64,000 nt of DNA from Madurella fahalii (GCA_029876055.1 CM056876.1:5270001-5334000); one strand, 5' to 3'; counted from the first letter of the stretch, positions 1 to 12,307 are shown. Program-made: numbers and translations. The notes: generated by a model not told the origin, from the sequence alone.

Positions 1-1605
1 TTTCCAAAGTCCCGTTTCTGTTGCTGCCCATCCGACTGCCATCATCCATGTTTGTCTCCGCAGCCCGTTGATGGATGGACCGCCGGTCTGCACCGTATCT
101 GGGCAGGTCCAACACGAGGCTGGATCATATCCAAATGCCCGCATGTACACCCCTCGTTTGTGCCAATGACAAAGCGCTCTCTGACACCGGTCTCAGGCGG
201 TGAGCTGCGGGGCAGTGGCGCCACGCAGCAGCTGTCCTTCAGACATCCACCGCAGCTGAGGTGATATCTTTGGTGTTCTCGTTTCCTCTGTGGACCACAA
301 GTGTCTTCTACAGTATCCGCCGTGGGGGCTGGTATCCACAACCCAGAGAGACCTTCTCCCAGTGAGCTGGGTCTAACAAACATGCCAGCAGCTCGGAAAA
401 CCCCGGTGTCGGTGAGAAAGTTCGTCCCAGCGAATGACGGAAGCGACAGGTCACAGGTGAGACATCAACCGCGTTCGGCGCTGGTTGGCCTGCATCGAGA
501 ATCCAATCTGCGGGATGCGCACCTGTCACTGGCGTAATCTACCCGGGCCCGCTGCCCGCTGCCCGCCTTTTGAAGAAAGACCTTCGCTCCGCCATTTTGA
601 CGGGACGGCAATTTGTGGCCACCAAGGAAACAGGCGATGATGAGCGGACGAGTCCGTCGCTGCTCGGATCCTGTCGGTAGCCAGGGAGCCGCATGACCGT
701 CTGGCTACCACAATATACTAGGTAGTTGGTGCACGTCGCACCGAGCCTTGGGCGGGTTCCAGTTATGAAATCTCGAGCACCGCGTAAGCAGTCCACCCCC
801 TGGTACCTCACCCCCTAACAAGCCTTCTTGAAGCCTTCTCGAAGCACCAGCCCTCCATCAGGAAAGCTTGGATCCGCGATCGGTCACCGACTGTGATGCG
901 AATTCGCAACGCACATCGACGCTGCTTCACGTGCTGCCAGGTACAAGGCGTCATCAGACACCAACAAACAGGCGGCAGGGGTGCCACCAGACGCCGAGAG
1001 CGGGGCCCATCACCGCTGCTGTCACACCTCCTTTTCCCTCACAGAGCAGGCCCGTCAAGGCTCACCGCCTCCGCCTTTCCGCTCTTCCGGGACCACTGTA
1101 TTCCCTTGCCATGCTGGGCCCAAACAACTCACATGCGGATCTCTGGTGGCTTGCAGATGTGTTCGAGCGATGGTCGCTGCATCAAGCCGCTAATGCAACC
1201 GCTCCCCCTGTTTTTTTCGGAAGGCCTGGCCCTGTGCGAATCCATCCGTCACCCGTATCGTGGTCCGCCCTGGTCTGTCTTGAGCTCTCACCGACTTCTT
1301 GCCCCCAAACTTTCGGTGACTTCTTGCCTTCCGATGCATCCCCAGCGTGCTAGTGCCAGGGGTAGCGGGTCCCCTGCGAACCTTCTTCGCTGACGGTGAA
1401 CGTCCTGGCAGGCTAATGGGGTTTCCCGCCTCTGTCAGCCCGCCGGTCCTGCTTGGCGGGCCTATTATAAGTCCGCCCTTTCTCCCCCCATCTCTGCCAG
1501 TCGTGCCTTTCCCCTCCCCTCCCCCCACGTCTGTCTACTCTCTCTCGATCCGATGGGCTCAGCTGGTCGTCTCTGGGACTTCTGGATGGTTCTCGTCGTC
1601 CCAGC
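1..1605. other. Intergenic region upstream of the F-box gene
   Basis: No convincing gene. Open frames here lack supporting domains and overlap in several frames. The stretch holds two adjacent predicted hairpins (about 631-709, listed separately) and a TATA-like TATAAG at 1466-1471, 135 bp before the F-box start. A pyrimidine-rich stretch covers about 1470-1560, as is usual for filamentous fungal promoters and leaders. Confidence 0.6.
631..709. other. Pair of strong inverted repeats (possible structured RNA or cruciform)
   Basis: Two hairpins lie side by side. The second has perfect 9-bp arms, GGTAGCCAG at 676-684 and CTGGCTACC at 701-709, with a 16-nt loop. The first is nested: CAGG/CCTG outside, GAGC/GCTC in the middle, and CGGAC/GTCCG (645-649 / 652-656) around a tiny loop. 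No family is recognised. The core resembles, but does not match, a hammerhead: the conserved C before UGAUGA and the GAAA after stem II are absent. Confidence 0.35.
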
Positions 1606-2919
1606 ATGGACTTTCTCCCTGTCGAGCTGGTCCGACTCGTCTTCGAATACTGCGACCTCCCAAGCATAAGAGCTCTCCGCCTCGCATCGGCCAAACTTGC
1701 TGACGTGGGGTATGAGTATCTGGTCCAACCGCACTTCAACGCCGTCGAGTGGAGGGACGACATCAAGCGGCTGCGATCCATCGCCGGCCATGACCGTCTG
1801 AGAGGCAGCATCCGGTCAGTCACGTTCAACTTCTCCAAGGTCGACGAATACAATGCCCGCCACACCACCTTCTTCCAACACTGGCTCCAGGAGCCCGAGG
1901 AGCGCAGCGCGATGCTCCAGGACGCATGGCTCAAGTACTACGAGCTGGAGGAGAGCACCCGCAAGTTCCCACCGTTCCACTCCCGGTCGGCCGTAGTCGA
2001 GGAGTCGTTCAAGCGGCTACCCAACCTAAAGGAGCTCGAGATCACGCTCACCAAGTGCCCCTACGACATTGAGATCCTCAGGGAGGTCTTTGAGGTCCGC
2101 AGCTGCCGGAAGCGGGACCGCAACCAGGCGTGCAAAAACATGAATGCCATCGTCTCGGCCATCCGACACGTCCGGCTGTCGACGCTCTCGATCGACCAGC
2201 TGCCGCTCGAGATCTTCCGGCTGGCAGACGACAGGCGGCACTGGTTCGATTGCGCGCGGTCGTTTGCGAGCCTCTCGCGTCTAAACCTGGTGCTGGACCC
2301 TCCGAGCAGCCTGCTCCCGTCGTCCAAGTTCCGTGCCATCAACGGGCTCGGCCACGTGCTCCAGTTCAGCGTCAACCTGACCCACCTAACCCTCGCTTTC
2401 CACACATACCACGCGCCGCTCGAGAAGTTCGAGCTCATTTTCCAGGCGCTCTTTTGCGGGGACTTTTTCTACAAGAAGCTTACCGATCTCAAGCTCGAAG
2501 GCGTAAGCTGCGCCGAAGGGGACCTGCGGTCCTTTTTGGTCCGGCACGGCAGCACGCTCGAGAGGTTGCGGCTCGGCGGCCGGGGCCTTGCCAAGCCACA
2601 CGAGATGAGTATTGGCGGCGTGCACCTGCACGAGGGCTCGTTCCGGTCACTGTTCGCCTCGCTGCACGGCAAGCTGCCCAAGCTCAAGCGATTCCACATG
2701 GAGGGGGATGCTGAGGCGGGCGATTACATGGCCAACTCGAGGGAGGTGTACCATTTCCGGCCGGTCACGGACGATAATTGGGAGCCCATCACGATTCCGG
2801 CGGGTCGGCGCCGGTCGGTGCCAGGTTCGCCGTGCGTCAAGACGGTTGATTGTATCGGGCTGGAGAAGTTTCTGGTTCACGGGGGCGAGTACCCCAGGCT
2901 CGTTGCGGAGGATATTTAA
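1606..2919 (+). CDS. F-box domain protein (putative SCF substrate receptor)
   Basis: Single-exon gene of 437 aa. The first ~40 residues read as an F-box (MDFLPVELVRLVFEYCDLPS, then alternating Leu/Ala helices), the segment that binds Skp1. The rest is a degenerate leucine-rich, hydrophobic/charged pattern (for example LPNLKELEI near 145-153 and LSRLNLVLD later) as found in fungal F-box proteins with divergent LRRs. By family knowledge such proteins recruit substrates to the SCF ubiquitin ligase, whose cullin-1 scaffold is also encoded in this window at 42350-44953. The ATG is in good context and is the first residue of the F-box, so a longer N-terminus is unlikely. The substrate is unknown. 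Confidence 0.8.
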   Translation: MDFLPVELVRLVFEYCDLPSIRALRLASAKLADVGYEYLVQPHFNAVEWRDDIKRLRSIAGHDRLRGSIRSVTFNFSKVDEYNARHTTFFQHWLQEPEERSAMLQDAWLKYYELEESTRKFPPFHSRSAVVEESFKRLPNLKELEITLTKCPYDIEILREVFEVRSCRKRDRNQACKNMNAIVSAIRHVRLSTLSIDQLPLEIFRLADDRRHWFDCARSFASLSRLNLVLDPPSSLLPSSKFRAINGLGHVLQFSVNLTHLTLAFHTYHAPLEKFELIFQALFCGDFFYKKLTDLKLEGVSCAEGDLRSFLVRHGSTLERLRLGGRGLAKPHEMSIGGVHLHEGSFRSLFASLHGKLPKLKRFHMEGDAEAGDYMANSREVYHFRPVTDDNWEPITIPAGRRRSVPGSPCVKTVDCIGLEKFLVHGGEYPRLVAEDI

Positions 2920-5900
2920 TGGGGCCTTTTCCCCGTTACGACAACTAATCACACCGATGTAGACTATCACGACTCATCACGACATTGACGACTTCGTTCA
3001 GCAACGCATTTTAGACTTTGGGCGGCATTGGTTAAAAAGGGACAGGTACAGGGCGGCACCATCTAGATTGAATGCAAGCAATTGTCGGGCAAACTTCTCA
3101 AATATACCTAGCATATCTTTCACCGTCACAATTATCCATTTCTCGTCTCTCTCACATGTCTAGTGATCACGTTGCTTCCGTATCGCATCCTCACTTCTCA
3201 ACCGCAAACCTAGAATTGTGACCGGTGCATTTGATGGAATAAGCGATGTCGTGTCGTGTCGTGTCGTGTCGTGTGGTGTCGTGCCATGCCATGTATCGCG
3301 GCCGACGATGCAGCCGGTATCACGAATGCGACGGGTCCTGACTGAATGTCGGATAGAGCCCCCCTGCATGCCTCACTCATCACCAACTCTAGTAGCCTGG
3401 CAACAGCCAAGAGTCGTTGGCATGACACATCGCAGTAAGAATACCTACTCAGGCAGGCAGCAGCGGCAGCATGTACATACCGTACCCGGTATGATTGCCG
3501 CATACCGCCTGCATTTCGAGATATTGTGCATCATTCACGGCACGCAAGATGTGCCGCAGGCGAGGCCGCGAGATTTTTTTCTCTTTTGCCGTGGTTGCTT
3601 CCCAACGGCGGTGGAGTATCACAAGCTGAAGGGCCGAAGCACGTCAAATGTATCATGTATATGCCACGGACGTGTATGTAAAGTGCGGCTGTCGACTCCG
3701 TGTATCTCTTGCTGCAACGCAACATCTCCTCAGTGGTTCACGGGAAGAAGTAACGCTGTAGAGGCGGTGTCATGCTGTGACGCACCAAACAGAAGCAAAA
3801 CCGATGCTGACGACTACGCTACTGCGCCAGGCTGATGGGTGGTCAAGTTTCTTGCGGGTGAAGAAGCAAAAATCCGGTTGCGAAAAGCAACGTGGGGTCG
3901 ATCGAGTGACTGAGAGGAGATGAGGTGAGGGGCTGGATGGGTGGTAAGCTGTCTGTGCTCAAAATGGACTGGGCTCTCAAAAACACCAATCCAGCTGTGA
4001 TCTCCTGATAGTATGACCGTATCTGAATGCCATGGTATTCCACTCTGCTCTAATACGCCTGTGCACTTTTTCTTCTTTCTCTTCTCGTTCTTTCTCTTTC
4101 TCCTTGCTCTTCATCTTAGCATTATTAAAACTGAATGTAGTGGGGGACAATCACGGTATTCGAGGACACGGCCGATTTCTTCGGCTGCTCCAAAACCAGC
4201 TGGTTTTCCGGGTCGGTTTGTGGGTGGCTGTCGCAGAGATCTGCATCTCGTCCACGTTTCCTCCGTCCGCTTCCTCTCTGCCGACTTGCGGCTCTCATTG
4301 TCACTGTCGTGCTGGAGGTTAAGTATCTAAGTAGTTCATTTCCGTGAGACTGTGCTGTCTGGGCTTTAAAACCGAAAGCTTTTTGTCGGACAGCCAAAGT
4401 CTAGAAAATACGTATGCATGCAGGTCCTGCTCTGGCGGTGGCCGAGCGCCGTCTTTGTTCCCAAACGCGCAGGCAATTCCGCCGCGGAGTCTCGGTACCG
4501 TTTCCAAGGCCTATTTCTCAATACAGCCATAGAGAGGACCGGCCTCGATCGCAGATCTTCCAGCACGGCGGGAGGCCACGACAGTGACAGAGCTGGATTT
4601 TCCATGTGGTCATCCACGTCCGTGGCCATGTCTACTACTAGGATTGTGACACAGTCAGCCTCTAATCTCCGAGGACCTGCCGCGGGAGCCAACTGGGAGA
4701 GCGTCAAAGAGCTCCTGACAATTTATCAGCAGGCATGTGAGTCGGCTGACAATCACAGACGGGTTGTAAAAAAGCAAGATACAGGGCACATGACGACATC
4801 CTTTGGAGGATCAAACCCGGCCGGGTTCGTGATTTCCTCTCGGGTCGGGCTTTGGAAAACCCGGGGGGGGCGCACACCGGGTCCAGAAGGCGGCCAATGC
4901 ATACACCAAGAGACGGGACTGGAAGTGGATCTCGATGGTCGGCTCTGCCGACGTGATCTCGCTCCGGCGTCGTGCAGCAAGCCAGGGGAAGGGAGTCATA
5001 TCACAAGCTGCATATAGGGGGAGCGGGACGCAGCTCAACGGTGATACATCGCGGTATCCGCATGGTTGGTTTATTGTCCAGCCACGAATTGGATCCGCGC
5101 TTGGTGGAGCAAAAGAGGAAACAAGACACGCCCTGTCTAGGAAGTCCGAGTCCTTTATTAAAGCCCCAGCCGAACCAGGCGCAGCCAGAATCCCTCTGAT
5201 GAGAGGGAATTACCGGGAGCCGTTCCGGTGCTTGACAGTTTGCGCATTGCCTCTCGGCCTAAAGTTATGCAGCCGGTTCTCGTCTTCTGTTCGTGAGGCC
5301 CTCCTCGCCTGCGTCCTGAGCCTTGAAGACGTTGCGTCGTCTTGCCTTGCGGCTGCAGCCCTCGCCGTCCGGCCGCATCGAGGTCGGGTCCCCCAACGGC
5401 ACAGGCTCGGCAGGTCGAACAATACCAAGAAAAAGTGTGGCTTCTGATCGGCATAGAGAGGACCCAGCTCAGCTCGAACAAAGCGAGATCGCTATGCTCG
5501 TTCGGTCGCGGCCCCTCGCATATTAAATGCCCATTTTTTTTTTTCATTATTATTTTATTTTTTCAATCGATCGCCGTCAGGCACCAGAAGCAACCGCTGC
5601 TGCAAGAGACGGCCATTCCCACACCCCCGATTCGAGACGAAAGGGCTGCGGGGTCCCACTGTACCCGGAAACCCGTCGTCATTGCCCTGCAAGCCCTGCA
5701 GCAAGGTCCTGGAATCCCGAAGCGCGAGTGGCCGAGAGGCACTAACGGGGCGCTCGGTCCAACTGCAAGACCCTTGTCGGGCTGGTTCTGGGCTTGCTGT
5801 TTTGCTCGCCCCTTGGCCGCCGTGTTGGCGTGATCGCCGGGCTCCCACGTCACTCGAGCCACCCCTAAACCCCCCATCCCCATCTACTGGAAGCGGACGG

Positions 5901-6054
5901 GTCGGACTGCTCTGGGGGGGTGGTCAGATTTGAAAACGCCCACGGCTGCCCCGTTTAAGGTTCGGGTTGCCGTCCCTGCCCGGTCCTTCTGCACAACACC
6001 AGCCAACACCGCGACCGGTGCCCGACCATCCGGTCATCTTCGACGTCAGCGACC
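2920..6054. other. 3.1-kb intergenic region
   Basis: No gene supported. The longest open frame (3218-3835) crosses a short tandem repeat and shows no domain; other frames overlap on both strands. The region contains a GTGTC pentamer repeat (3246-3285) and pyrimidine-rich tracts (about 4060-4110 and 5527-5566). The last few hundred bases before 6055 are GC-rich and should hold the promoter and leader of the SYLF gene. Confidence 0.55.
3246..3285. repeat. GTGTC pentanucleotide tandem repeat
   Basis: About seven tandem units of GTGTC, with variant units GTGTG and GTGCC at the 3' end. It is a simple microsatellite in intergenic DNA. Confidence 0.9.
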
Positions 6055-8436
6055 ATGCAGCGCGTCTCGGCTCTGCTCCCCTCGTGGGACCGGTCGAGGC
6101 AAGCCAGCGCCGCGCCGCGGTCTCCTGGCGCCCTGGACAAGGTCTTTGGATGGGCCGAGAAGATTGTCGTCCCCATCAGCCGCAGCGCCTCAACAGCCAC
6201 GGCCCCGGTACCTGCCCGCTACGGCCGAGAAACCTACTGGCCGACGACGCTCGATAAGGAGTGCGACAAGGCTGCCCGGATCCTCAAGTCGTTTTGCTGT
6301 ACGTATTGCCGGATCCAACAGGAGCTGGGTGCGGGCTAACAGACTGGACCAGTCGATGGCTTCCTCTCGCAGGAATCCGAGAGCGCCGGAGCCGACGCAA
6401 CCGAGCCGGCGTCGGCGCCCAATTACATCACCAAGAAGATCCCGCCACGGATAATACAGAATGCCGTCGGCCTCGCCGTCTTCTCGTGCATGCGGTCCGG
6501 CCTCTGGATGTCGGGATCTGGCGGCGCCGGCCTGATCACCGCCCGCAAGGCCGACGGGACGTGGTCGCCGCCCTCGGCCATCATACTCCACACTGCTGAA
6601 CTGGGCTTTGTGATAGGAGTCGATATCTACGACTGCGTCCTCGTCATCAACAGTGTCCAGACCCTCGAGCTCTTTACCCGGCCCAGGCTGACATTAGGCG
6701 TCGACGTCAGCCTTGCCGTTGGGCCGCTCGTCGCCGTGGGCGCAAAGGACCCCGAGATCAAATGGAAGGAGATTAGCGAAACCGTCTTGACGTACGTGAA
6801 GGCTAGGGGCAAGCATCAGGCGGTGCAGCTCGACGGGTCGCTCGTGACAGAGCGCGGCAACGAGAACGAGAGATTTTACTGCTCCAACGTCACCGTCCTC
6901 GACGTCCTCGCTGGCAACATCCCGAAGAGCATCCCCGAGATGCGGCCGTTGTTCGAGGTCATCAAGGCGGCCGAGGGGCGCTCCGACTTCGACAAGGCCC
7001 TGATGGAGTGGCTGGCCGAGCAGCCGGCCCCCGGCGATGCCGTGATCGAGACGCCAACGCTGACCCCCGCGTCCCCTACCAAGTCTGCCTTTGGCATGCC
7101 CGACGCCAATGATCCGGACCCCTTCGGTGTTATCGGTCTCGAAATGGCAGGCATTGAGATCCGCGAGGCTGGCACCAAGCTACGGCCGACAAGCACGCAG
7201 TTCGAATACCACCCCAATCCGACGAGCCCCGCTTATGCCAGGTTCAGCCGCCAGAGCATGGACACGTTCGCGTCGAGGAGCAATCGTTGCAGCTCCATGT
7301 CGGCGAGGACGCAGGCCACCGCCATGACAGATGCCTTTACCCAGACGGATGTGGCAAGCACCGCCGACACCAGTTTCAGCAGGGCCAATAGTGACGACGG
7401 GAGGGACTGCGTAGAGAAACTCCCCACAGTCCCTGAGCCCGAGGAGGTCGATTACACCCAGGTGGATATGAGCATCATTGAGCGGCTCAAGCGGAGGACT
7501 GTTGAAATACCGGCACCCGAACCAGTACAGGCTGTCGAGGTCAAGGAGATCAAAGAGATCAGAGAGACCAAAGTCGCCCAGGAGGTGACAGAAACCGGCG
7601 AGGGAAGGCCCGAGGTCAGCGACAAAGCCGTCGGTACTAACAACCCCGGCGATGATACAAAGCCCAAGGCCGCGGACGAGCGAGACGAAGATGCCGACGA
7701 CGAAGACGAGGATGAGGATGATGAACCGATCATCTGCGAGGTCGCGACCGCCGCGGCGCAGCCGACCCGGACATCTGTCAGGTCATCCAACGCGTCTCAA
7801 ATCACACAAGTTATCCAGGCAAAAGGGGCCATCGTGACCATCCCGAAGCGAGTCCCTCCGCCACTCCCCGCGAAGAGCCCCGCCCGAGCATCTAGAGGTA
7901 GCAGGAGCGAGTACGGCGACGTGTCCTCACTCAGGAGCCCCACCAGGAGCTCCTTTCTGTCTATTGAGTCGCAGGTCGACGACTTCGTTACGCCTCCCAC
8001 CGAAGCTTCGATTGACGAGACGCTCGGCAACGTCGCCGCCAATACCAGCGAACAAGACCAAGAAGTGCCGGCCGAGGAGAAGGATAGTTCACTTGCGGAA
8101 AAGCCCGCCAGCCCGCGGCACCAGAAGAATTCTTCGTCGGTCTGCACAGCCGTGGCAGTCCACGCTACCTCTACCACAGGAGACAGGGGCCGGGAAAGCC
8201 TGGAAGAGCAGTTGCGCCCACCCGTCCCGCCCACGCCACAAACACTCGAGGCCAGCTCGTCGGCAGAGGACGAGTCGGAGCGGGAGCCCAGGACGCCGCA
8301 GACGGAGAAGGAGTTTGTCGATGCTGTCGAGCACCACGTGCAACACCGGCAGTATGAGAGTAAGGACCTCCAAGAGGGGCGCATAAGAATCGTCTCATCT
8401 TCGGGGAGCGCCGAGGGGCGCGTTGCCATGGCGTGA
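6055..8436 (+). CDS. SYLF (Ysc84/DUF500) domain protein
   Basis: Two exons, 6055-6298 and 6353-8436 (775 aa), joined by a 54-bp intron with a GTACGT donor and a CTAAC branch site; the junction codon reads Phe. The SYLF domain runs from about residue 60 to 270, with the hallmark stretch IIQNAVGLAVFSCMRSG followed by GSGGAGLITARK and a GFVIGVDIYDCVLVINS core. SYLF domains bind phosphoinositides and actin in Ysc84/SH3YL1 proteins at endocytic sites. The remaining ~500 residues are disordered and rich in Ser, Pro and acidic runs (an Asp/Glu tract near 560), with proline-rich PPPLPAK that could bind SH3 domains. No SH3 domain of its own is visible, unlike yeast Ysc84. The start ATG sits in GACC-ATG context. 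Confidence 0.85.
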
Positions 8437-9148
8437 GGGCATTCATAACTTGGGGAGCTAGGAATGACAAGACATAGAATAAAGACGGCCAAGACAGAAC
8501 ATTGGATCGCAAGGGTTTCTTTTTTCTCGGGGTACCGTATGAGGCATACCTTTCCAAACGCCAAAAGAAGGAACGGATTGACGGGAATAGGTCGGGAGCA
8601 GGACGGGGTTGGTTAGGTACCTTCATTGTTGGGCGTTGCGTTTTTTTCGCTTTTCTCGCCGAGATTCGGTGATCGGTCGGTCGGGCTGGTTTGGCGTTCT
8701 ACAAGGATCATCCCAGACGTGCTCATGAAGCGATCAAAGCTTCGAAGCCGCTGTATATCAAGGTACGGAAATCTCTCATAAGAGTAATGTTTTGTTGGGG
8801 AGGACAATTGCAAACTAGGGATGAGGGATGAGATTGGGGGAGGGATGCCAGATACGATACCCCACTCCAAAGGGTCGACAATGCGGGCGATGTCTAGACG
8901 GGGGGCGCGGGAGACGAGTGGATACAGGGCTGTATTGCTCCCTTCCACCAATTTACAGTTGTTGCAGGCAGGAATGCCCTCACCGATATGGCTTATCGTA
9001 CTTTGGATTGTGACCCATAAACCCGACGATGCAACCTCCTAACCTCTCTCTATTCATACACGTACACTGCCCAAACTCCCAACTCATCCGCCCGAGTGTT
9101 TTATAGTACCGTATACCCCTAACAAAACGAGCTACACCCAATCCCCCT
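8437..9148. other. Convergent intergenic region (3' ends of SYLF gene and FOX2)
   Basis: About 710 bp between two converging stop codons. It should hold both 3' UTRs and poly(A) sites, with AT-rich patches near 8516-8530 and 8640-8650. No open frame with domain support is present. Confidence 0.6.
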
Positions 9149-12123
9149 CTACACCAGCTCCGCGGCCGCTCCGCCGATCGCCAGCTTGCCCGTCTCCTTG
9201 ACTTTGCTCTGGAAAATCACCTTGCCGCCCTCCTTCCACATCTCCGTCACCAGCGTCTGGCCGGGCATGACGGTGCCCGCAAAACGGACCTTGATGTTCC
9301 TGAACCGGCCGAACCTCTCGTAGACGGCCTTGCCGGCAATGCCAAAGAAGCACAGGCCGTGCAGGATGGGTTGCCTGAAGCCGCCCATCTTGGCAAACGC
9401 CGGGTCGACGTGGAGCGGGTTGTAGTCGCCGCTGAGGCGATACAGCGCAGCCTGTTCTTCGGTTGTCCTCTCCTCTACCACGACGTCGGGCGCGCGGTTG
9501 GGCGGCTTGTTGGCCGCCGTCGACGCGCCGCGGTCGGCCGGCTTCTTTTGCCCGCCGAACCCGCCGCACCCGCGCAGGAAGACGGTCATCTCGTTGTAGA
9601 AGAGCTCCTCGCCCGTCTCGGCGTTGACCGTGGTCACGCCGCTCTTGACGATGGCCGCGTTGCCCTTGTCGACGACCTCGAGGAGTCTGGCCTTGGAGAT
9701 GAGGCGGCCCGAGGTGGGGATGGGGTACTTCTTGACCTCGAGATACTGCTCGCCGTGAAGGAGCATCATGGGCGAGAAGTTGGGGACGATGTCGTCCATG
9801 TTGTAGGGCATCTCGGCGTCGAAGGGCGGGATGACGCCAAACGTGGGAATGACTTGGAAATCGTCGTTGCCCTCGCTACAATCTTGGTTAGCGGCCACGA
9901 GATAAGCGATGGGGCACCGTAGGGGGCGAGGACGTACAAGACGTAGCGCAGGTCAGTCCGCTTGGCACCGATTCCGAGGTTGTACAGCATCACATCGCGC
10001 TCCGTGTACTTGTACTCGGTGCCGTTGCCCTCGGCCTTGAGCGCCTTCTGGATGGCATCCAGGTACTGATTACCGCCGGCCGCGCTCTACGGAAACAGAT
10101 GCGTTAACGAAATCATGTATTCTACACTAGCAATTTATACTACATGGCACATGGGCCTCACGCGCACCCGCGGACACAGGCGGATAGAAGAGAAACTTCA
10201 TACCTTTCCTTCGCCACTCCGGTTTTCCATATTCGCCATGATCTTCTGCAGGCTGTCCTGTGTCTTCTCCGGGTGGTCCGCCCGGCTATCAAAGGTGACG
10301 ATGGCGTCCCAGTGCTTGACGACAGCCTCGGGGGTGAGCGGCACATCGACGGGGAATCCGTGACCGCCAGTCCGCTGCCACCTGGTCTTGCCGACCCAGC
10401 CGCTGCCGACCTCGTACAGGCCGCCGGTGGGGTTCGGCACCTTGTCGCTGCAGAGAGCGAGGACCAGGGGAGCAATATAGTCGGGCTTGAAGGCCTGCAC
10501 GAGCTCCTCGGGCAGGATGGTCTTGGTCATGGCCGTGCCGGCATTCGGGGCAATCGTGTTGACGAAGATGTTGTACTTGGCACCCTCCAAGGCAAGGGCA
10601 CGGGAGAAGCCTAAGATGGCGCATTTCTGCCTAGTGTCAGCTTGCGTCTTGCGTCTTGCGCCTTGCGTCTTCGCCCGTGACTACTTACCGCCGCAGCGTA
10701 GTTGGCCTGGCCAAAGTTGCCATAGATGCCGCTAGTCGAGGTCGTGTTGACGATGCGGCCGTACTTCTGCTTGAGGAAGTGGGGCCAGGCAGCCTTGGTG
10801 ACCTTGTAGGTACCGCGCATGTGGACATTCATGACGGGGTCCCAGAGGCTGTCGTCCATGTTGGTGAAGGCTTTGTCCCGGAGGATACCGGCGTTGTTGA
10901 CGACGATGTCGATGCGGCCAAAAGCATCGATGGCCGCCTTCACCACGGCGTCGCCGTCCTCGGCTGAGAACTTGGCACCCACAGCCTTGCCGCCCATCTT
11001 CCTGATCTCGTTGACCACGTCGTCGGGGTTGACAAGGTCGTTGACGACGACTGACGCGCCGGCTCTGGCGAAGGCCAAACAGTAGGCGCGGCCGATACCA
11101 GCGCCGCCACCAGTGACGAGGGCGACCCGGCCCTTGAAGTCGATCTTCTCGCCCTGCTCGCTCGGGCCCAATTTCTGCGACTCCTCCAGAAGCGTCAGGA
11201 AGTCGTTGGGTCCGCTGGGATACTGCGGGTCCGAGAAGTCGATCACCTGATCCCACTTCTTGATGATGGCGCTGGGCGTGTAGCTGTCGTCGCACTTGAG
11301 CAGCAGGCCGCGGGACCGCTCCCACCGCAGCTTGGCGATGTGGCCGCCACCGACCTCGAAGATGGAGCCCGACTCGCTCGTGTTGTTCTTGTGCACAAGG
11401 ACGGCCACCAGGGGCACAACCCACTCGGGCTTCATGAGCGCCAGGACGTCTGGCGGCATGACGGTCTCGGTCATGCGGCTGGCGGCCACGGGGGCAATGA
11501 CATTAGAGATGATGTTGTACTTGGCACCTTCCTTGGCCAGCGTCTCGGTGAAGCCGACCATGGCGAGCTTGGCGGCCGAGTAGTTGCACTGGCCAAAGTT
11601 GCCGAACAGACCGGCGGCCGAGGCCGTGTTGATGATGCGGCCGTACTTTTGCTTGCGGAAGTGGGGCCAGGCGGCTCGGGCGCACTTGTAGCTGCCTTTG
11701 ACGTGCACCTTGAAGACGAGGTCCCAATCTTGGTCCTTCATGTTCTTGAAGCTGATGTCGCGCAGGATGCCGGCATTGTTGATGAGGATGTCGACGCGGC
11801 CGAACGCCTTGATGGCCGTCTCGATGATCCTGTCGCCGTTCTCGACGCTGTCGTAGTTGGCAACGGCCTTGCCGCCGGCGGCCTTGATCTCGTTGACGAC
11901 CACATCGGCTGCCTGCGGGCTGTCAGTGGAGAGCAGAAGAATTGAGCCAGCGCTGGCTACGCACCTTGGTGTCGTTGCCCTCGCCCTTGAACGACCCGCC
12001 GAGGTCGTTGACGACGACGCTGGCGCCGCGGGACGCAAAGAAGGTGGCATAAGCCTTGCCGAGACCGCCGCCCGCGCCGGTGACGACAACGACTTGGCCG
12101 TCGTATCTCAATTGGTCCGCCAT
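9149..12123 (-). CDS. fox2: Peroxisomal multifunctional beta-oxidation enzyme (FOX2: 2-enoyl-CoA hydratase 2 / 3R-hydroxyacyl-CoA dehydrogenase)
   Basis: Five exons on the minus strand: 12123-11965, 11912-10689, 10626-10204, 10086-9938 and 9875-9149 (893 aa, the usual family length). Two tandem short-chain dehydrogenase domains come first. Their nucleotide motifs are TGAGGGLGKAYA and TGGGAGIGRAYC, and their catalytic pairs are Tyr164/Lys168 and Tyr458/Lys462. A C-terminal hydratase-2 hot-dog domain follows, with YRLSGDYNPLHVDPAF around Asp802, Asn804 and His807. Intron 2 falls inside the second YxxxK motif, between Ala461 and Lys462. The protein converts trans-2-enoyl-CoA to 3-ketoacyl-CoA by the D-hydroxy route in peroxisomes. 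It ends in ELV, not a canonical PTS1. CCGAGG/CCTCGG motifs, the FarA/FarB-type fatty-acid response element, occur upstream. Confidence 0.95.
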
Positions 12124-12301
12124 CTCGAGAGCGTGCGAGGGATGTGTGGAAGGGAAATGGGGAGAGGAAGGTTTAGTGCTGAGGTCCAGGTAAAAAAGCG
12201 GCGGCGATGACGACCGGAAGCGTTGCGCTTCTAATAAGGCCCTTTGACGTCGGCAATAGTTGCGCCAGTGCGCCGTGGCCCAGAGCTGCCGGTTCGCTAA
12301 G

Positions 12302-12307
12302 CCGAGG
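12302..12307 (-). promoter_or_regulatory. Candidate FarA/FarB (oleate-response) element, proximal copy
   Basis: CCGAGG on the + strand (CCTCGG on the strand of FOX2), about 180 bp upstream of the FOX2 start. CCTCGG is the core element described for fatty-acid induction by the Zn2Cys6 factors FarA/FarB in Aspergillus. A six-base match is weak on its own; its position before a beta-oxidation gene gives it weight. Confidence 0.45.

Noticed and set aside
635..660. Hammerhead-ribozyme-like string TGATGAG next to a CGGAC/GTCCG stem
   Set aside because: The conserved C before UGAUGA is an A, and the GAAA that must follow stem II is missing (TCGC instead).
3218..3835. 205-codon open frame
   Set aside because: Runs through the GTGTC microsatellite, has no recognisable domain, and competes with open frames on the other strand.
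10611..12089. Continuous long minus-strand frame as an independent gene
   Set aside because: It is the main FOX2 exon read through its introns; the tail after NYAAA is intron 2.
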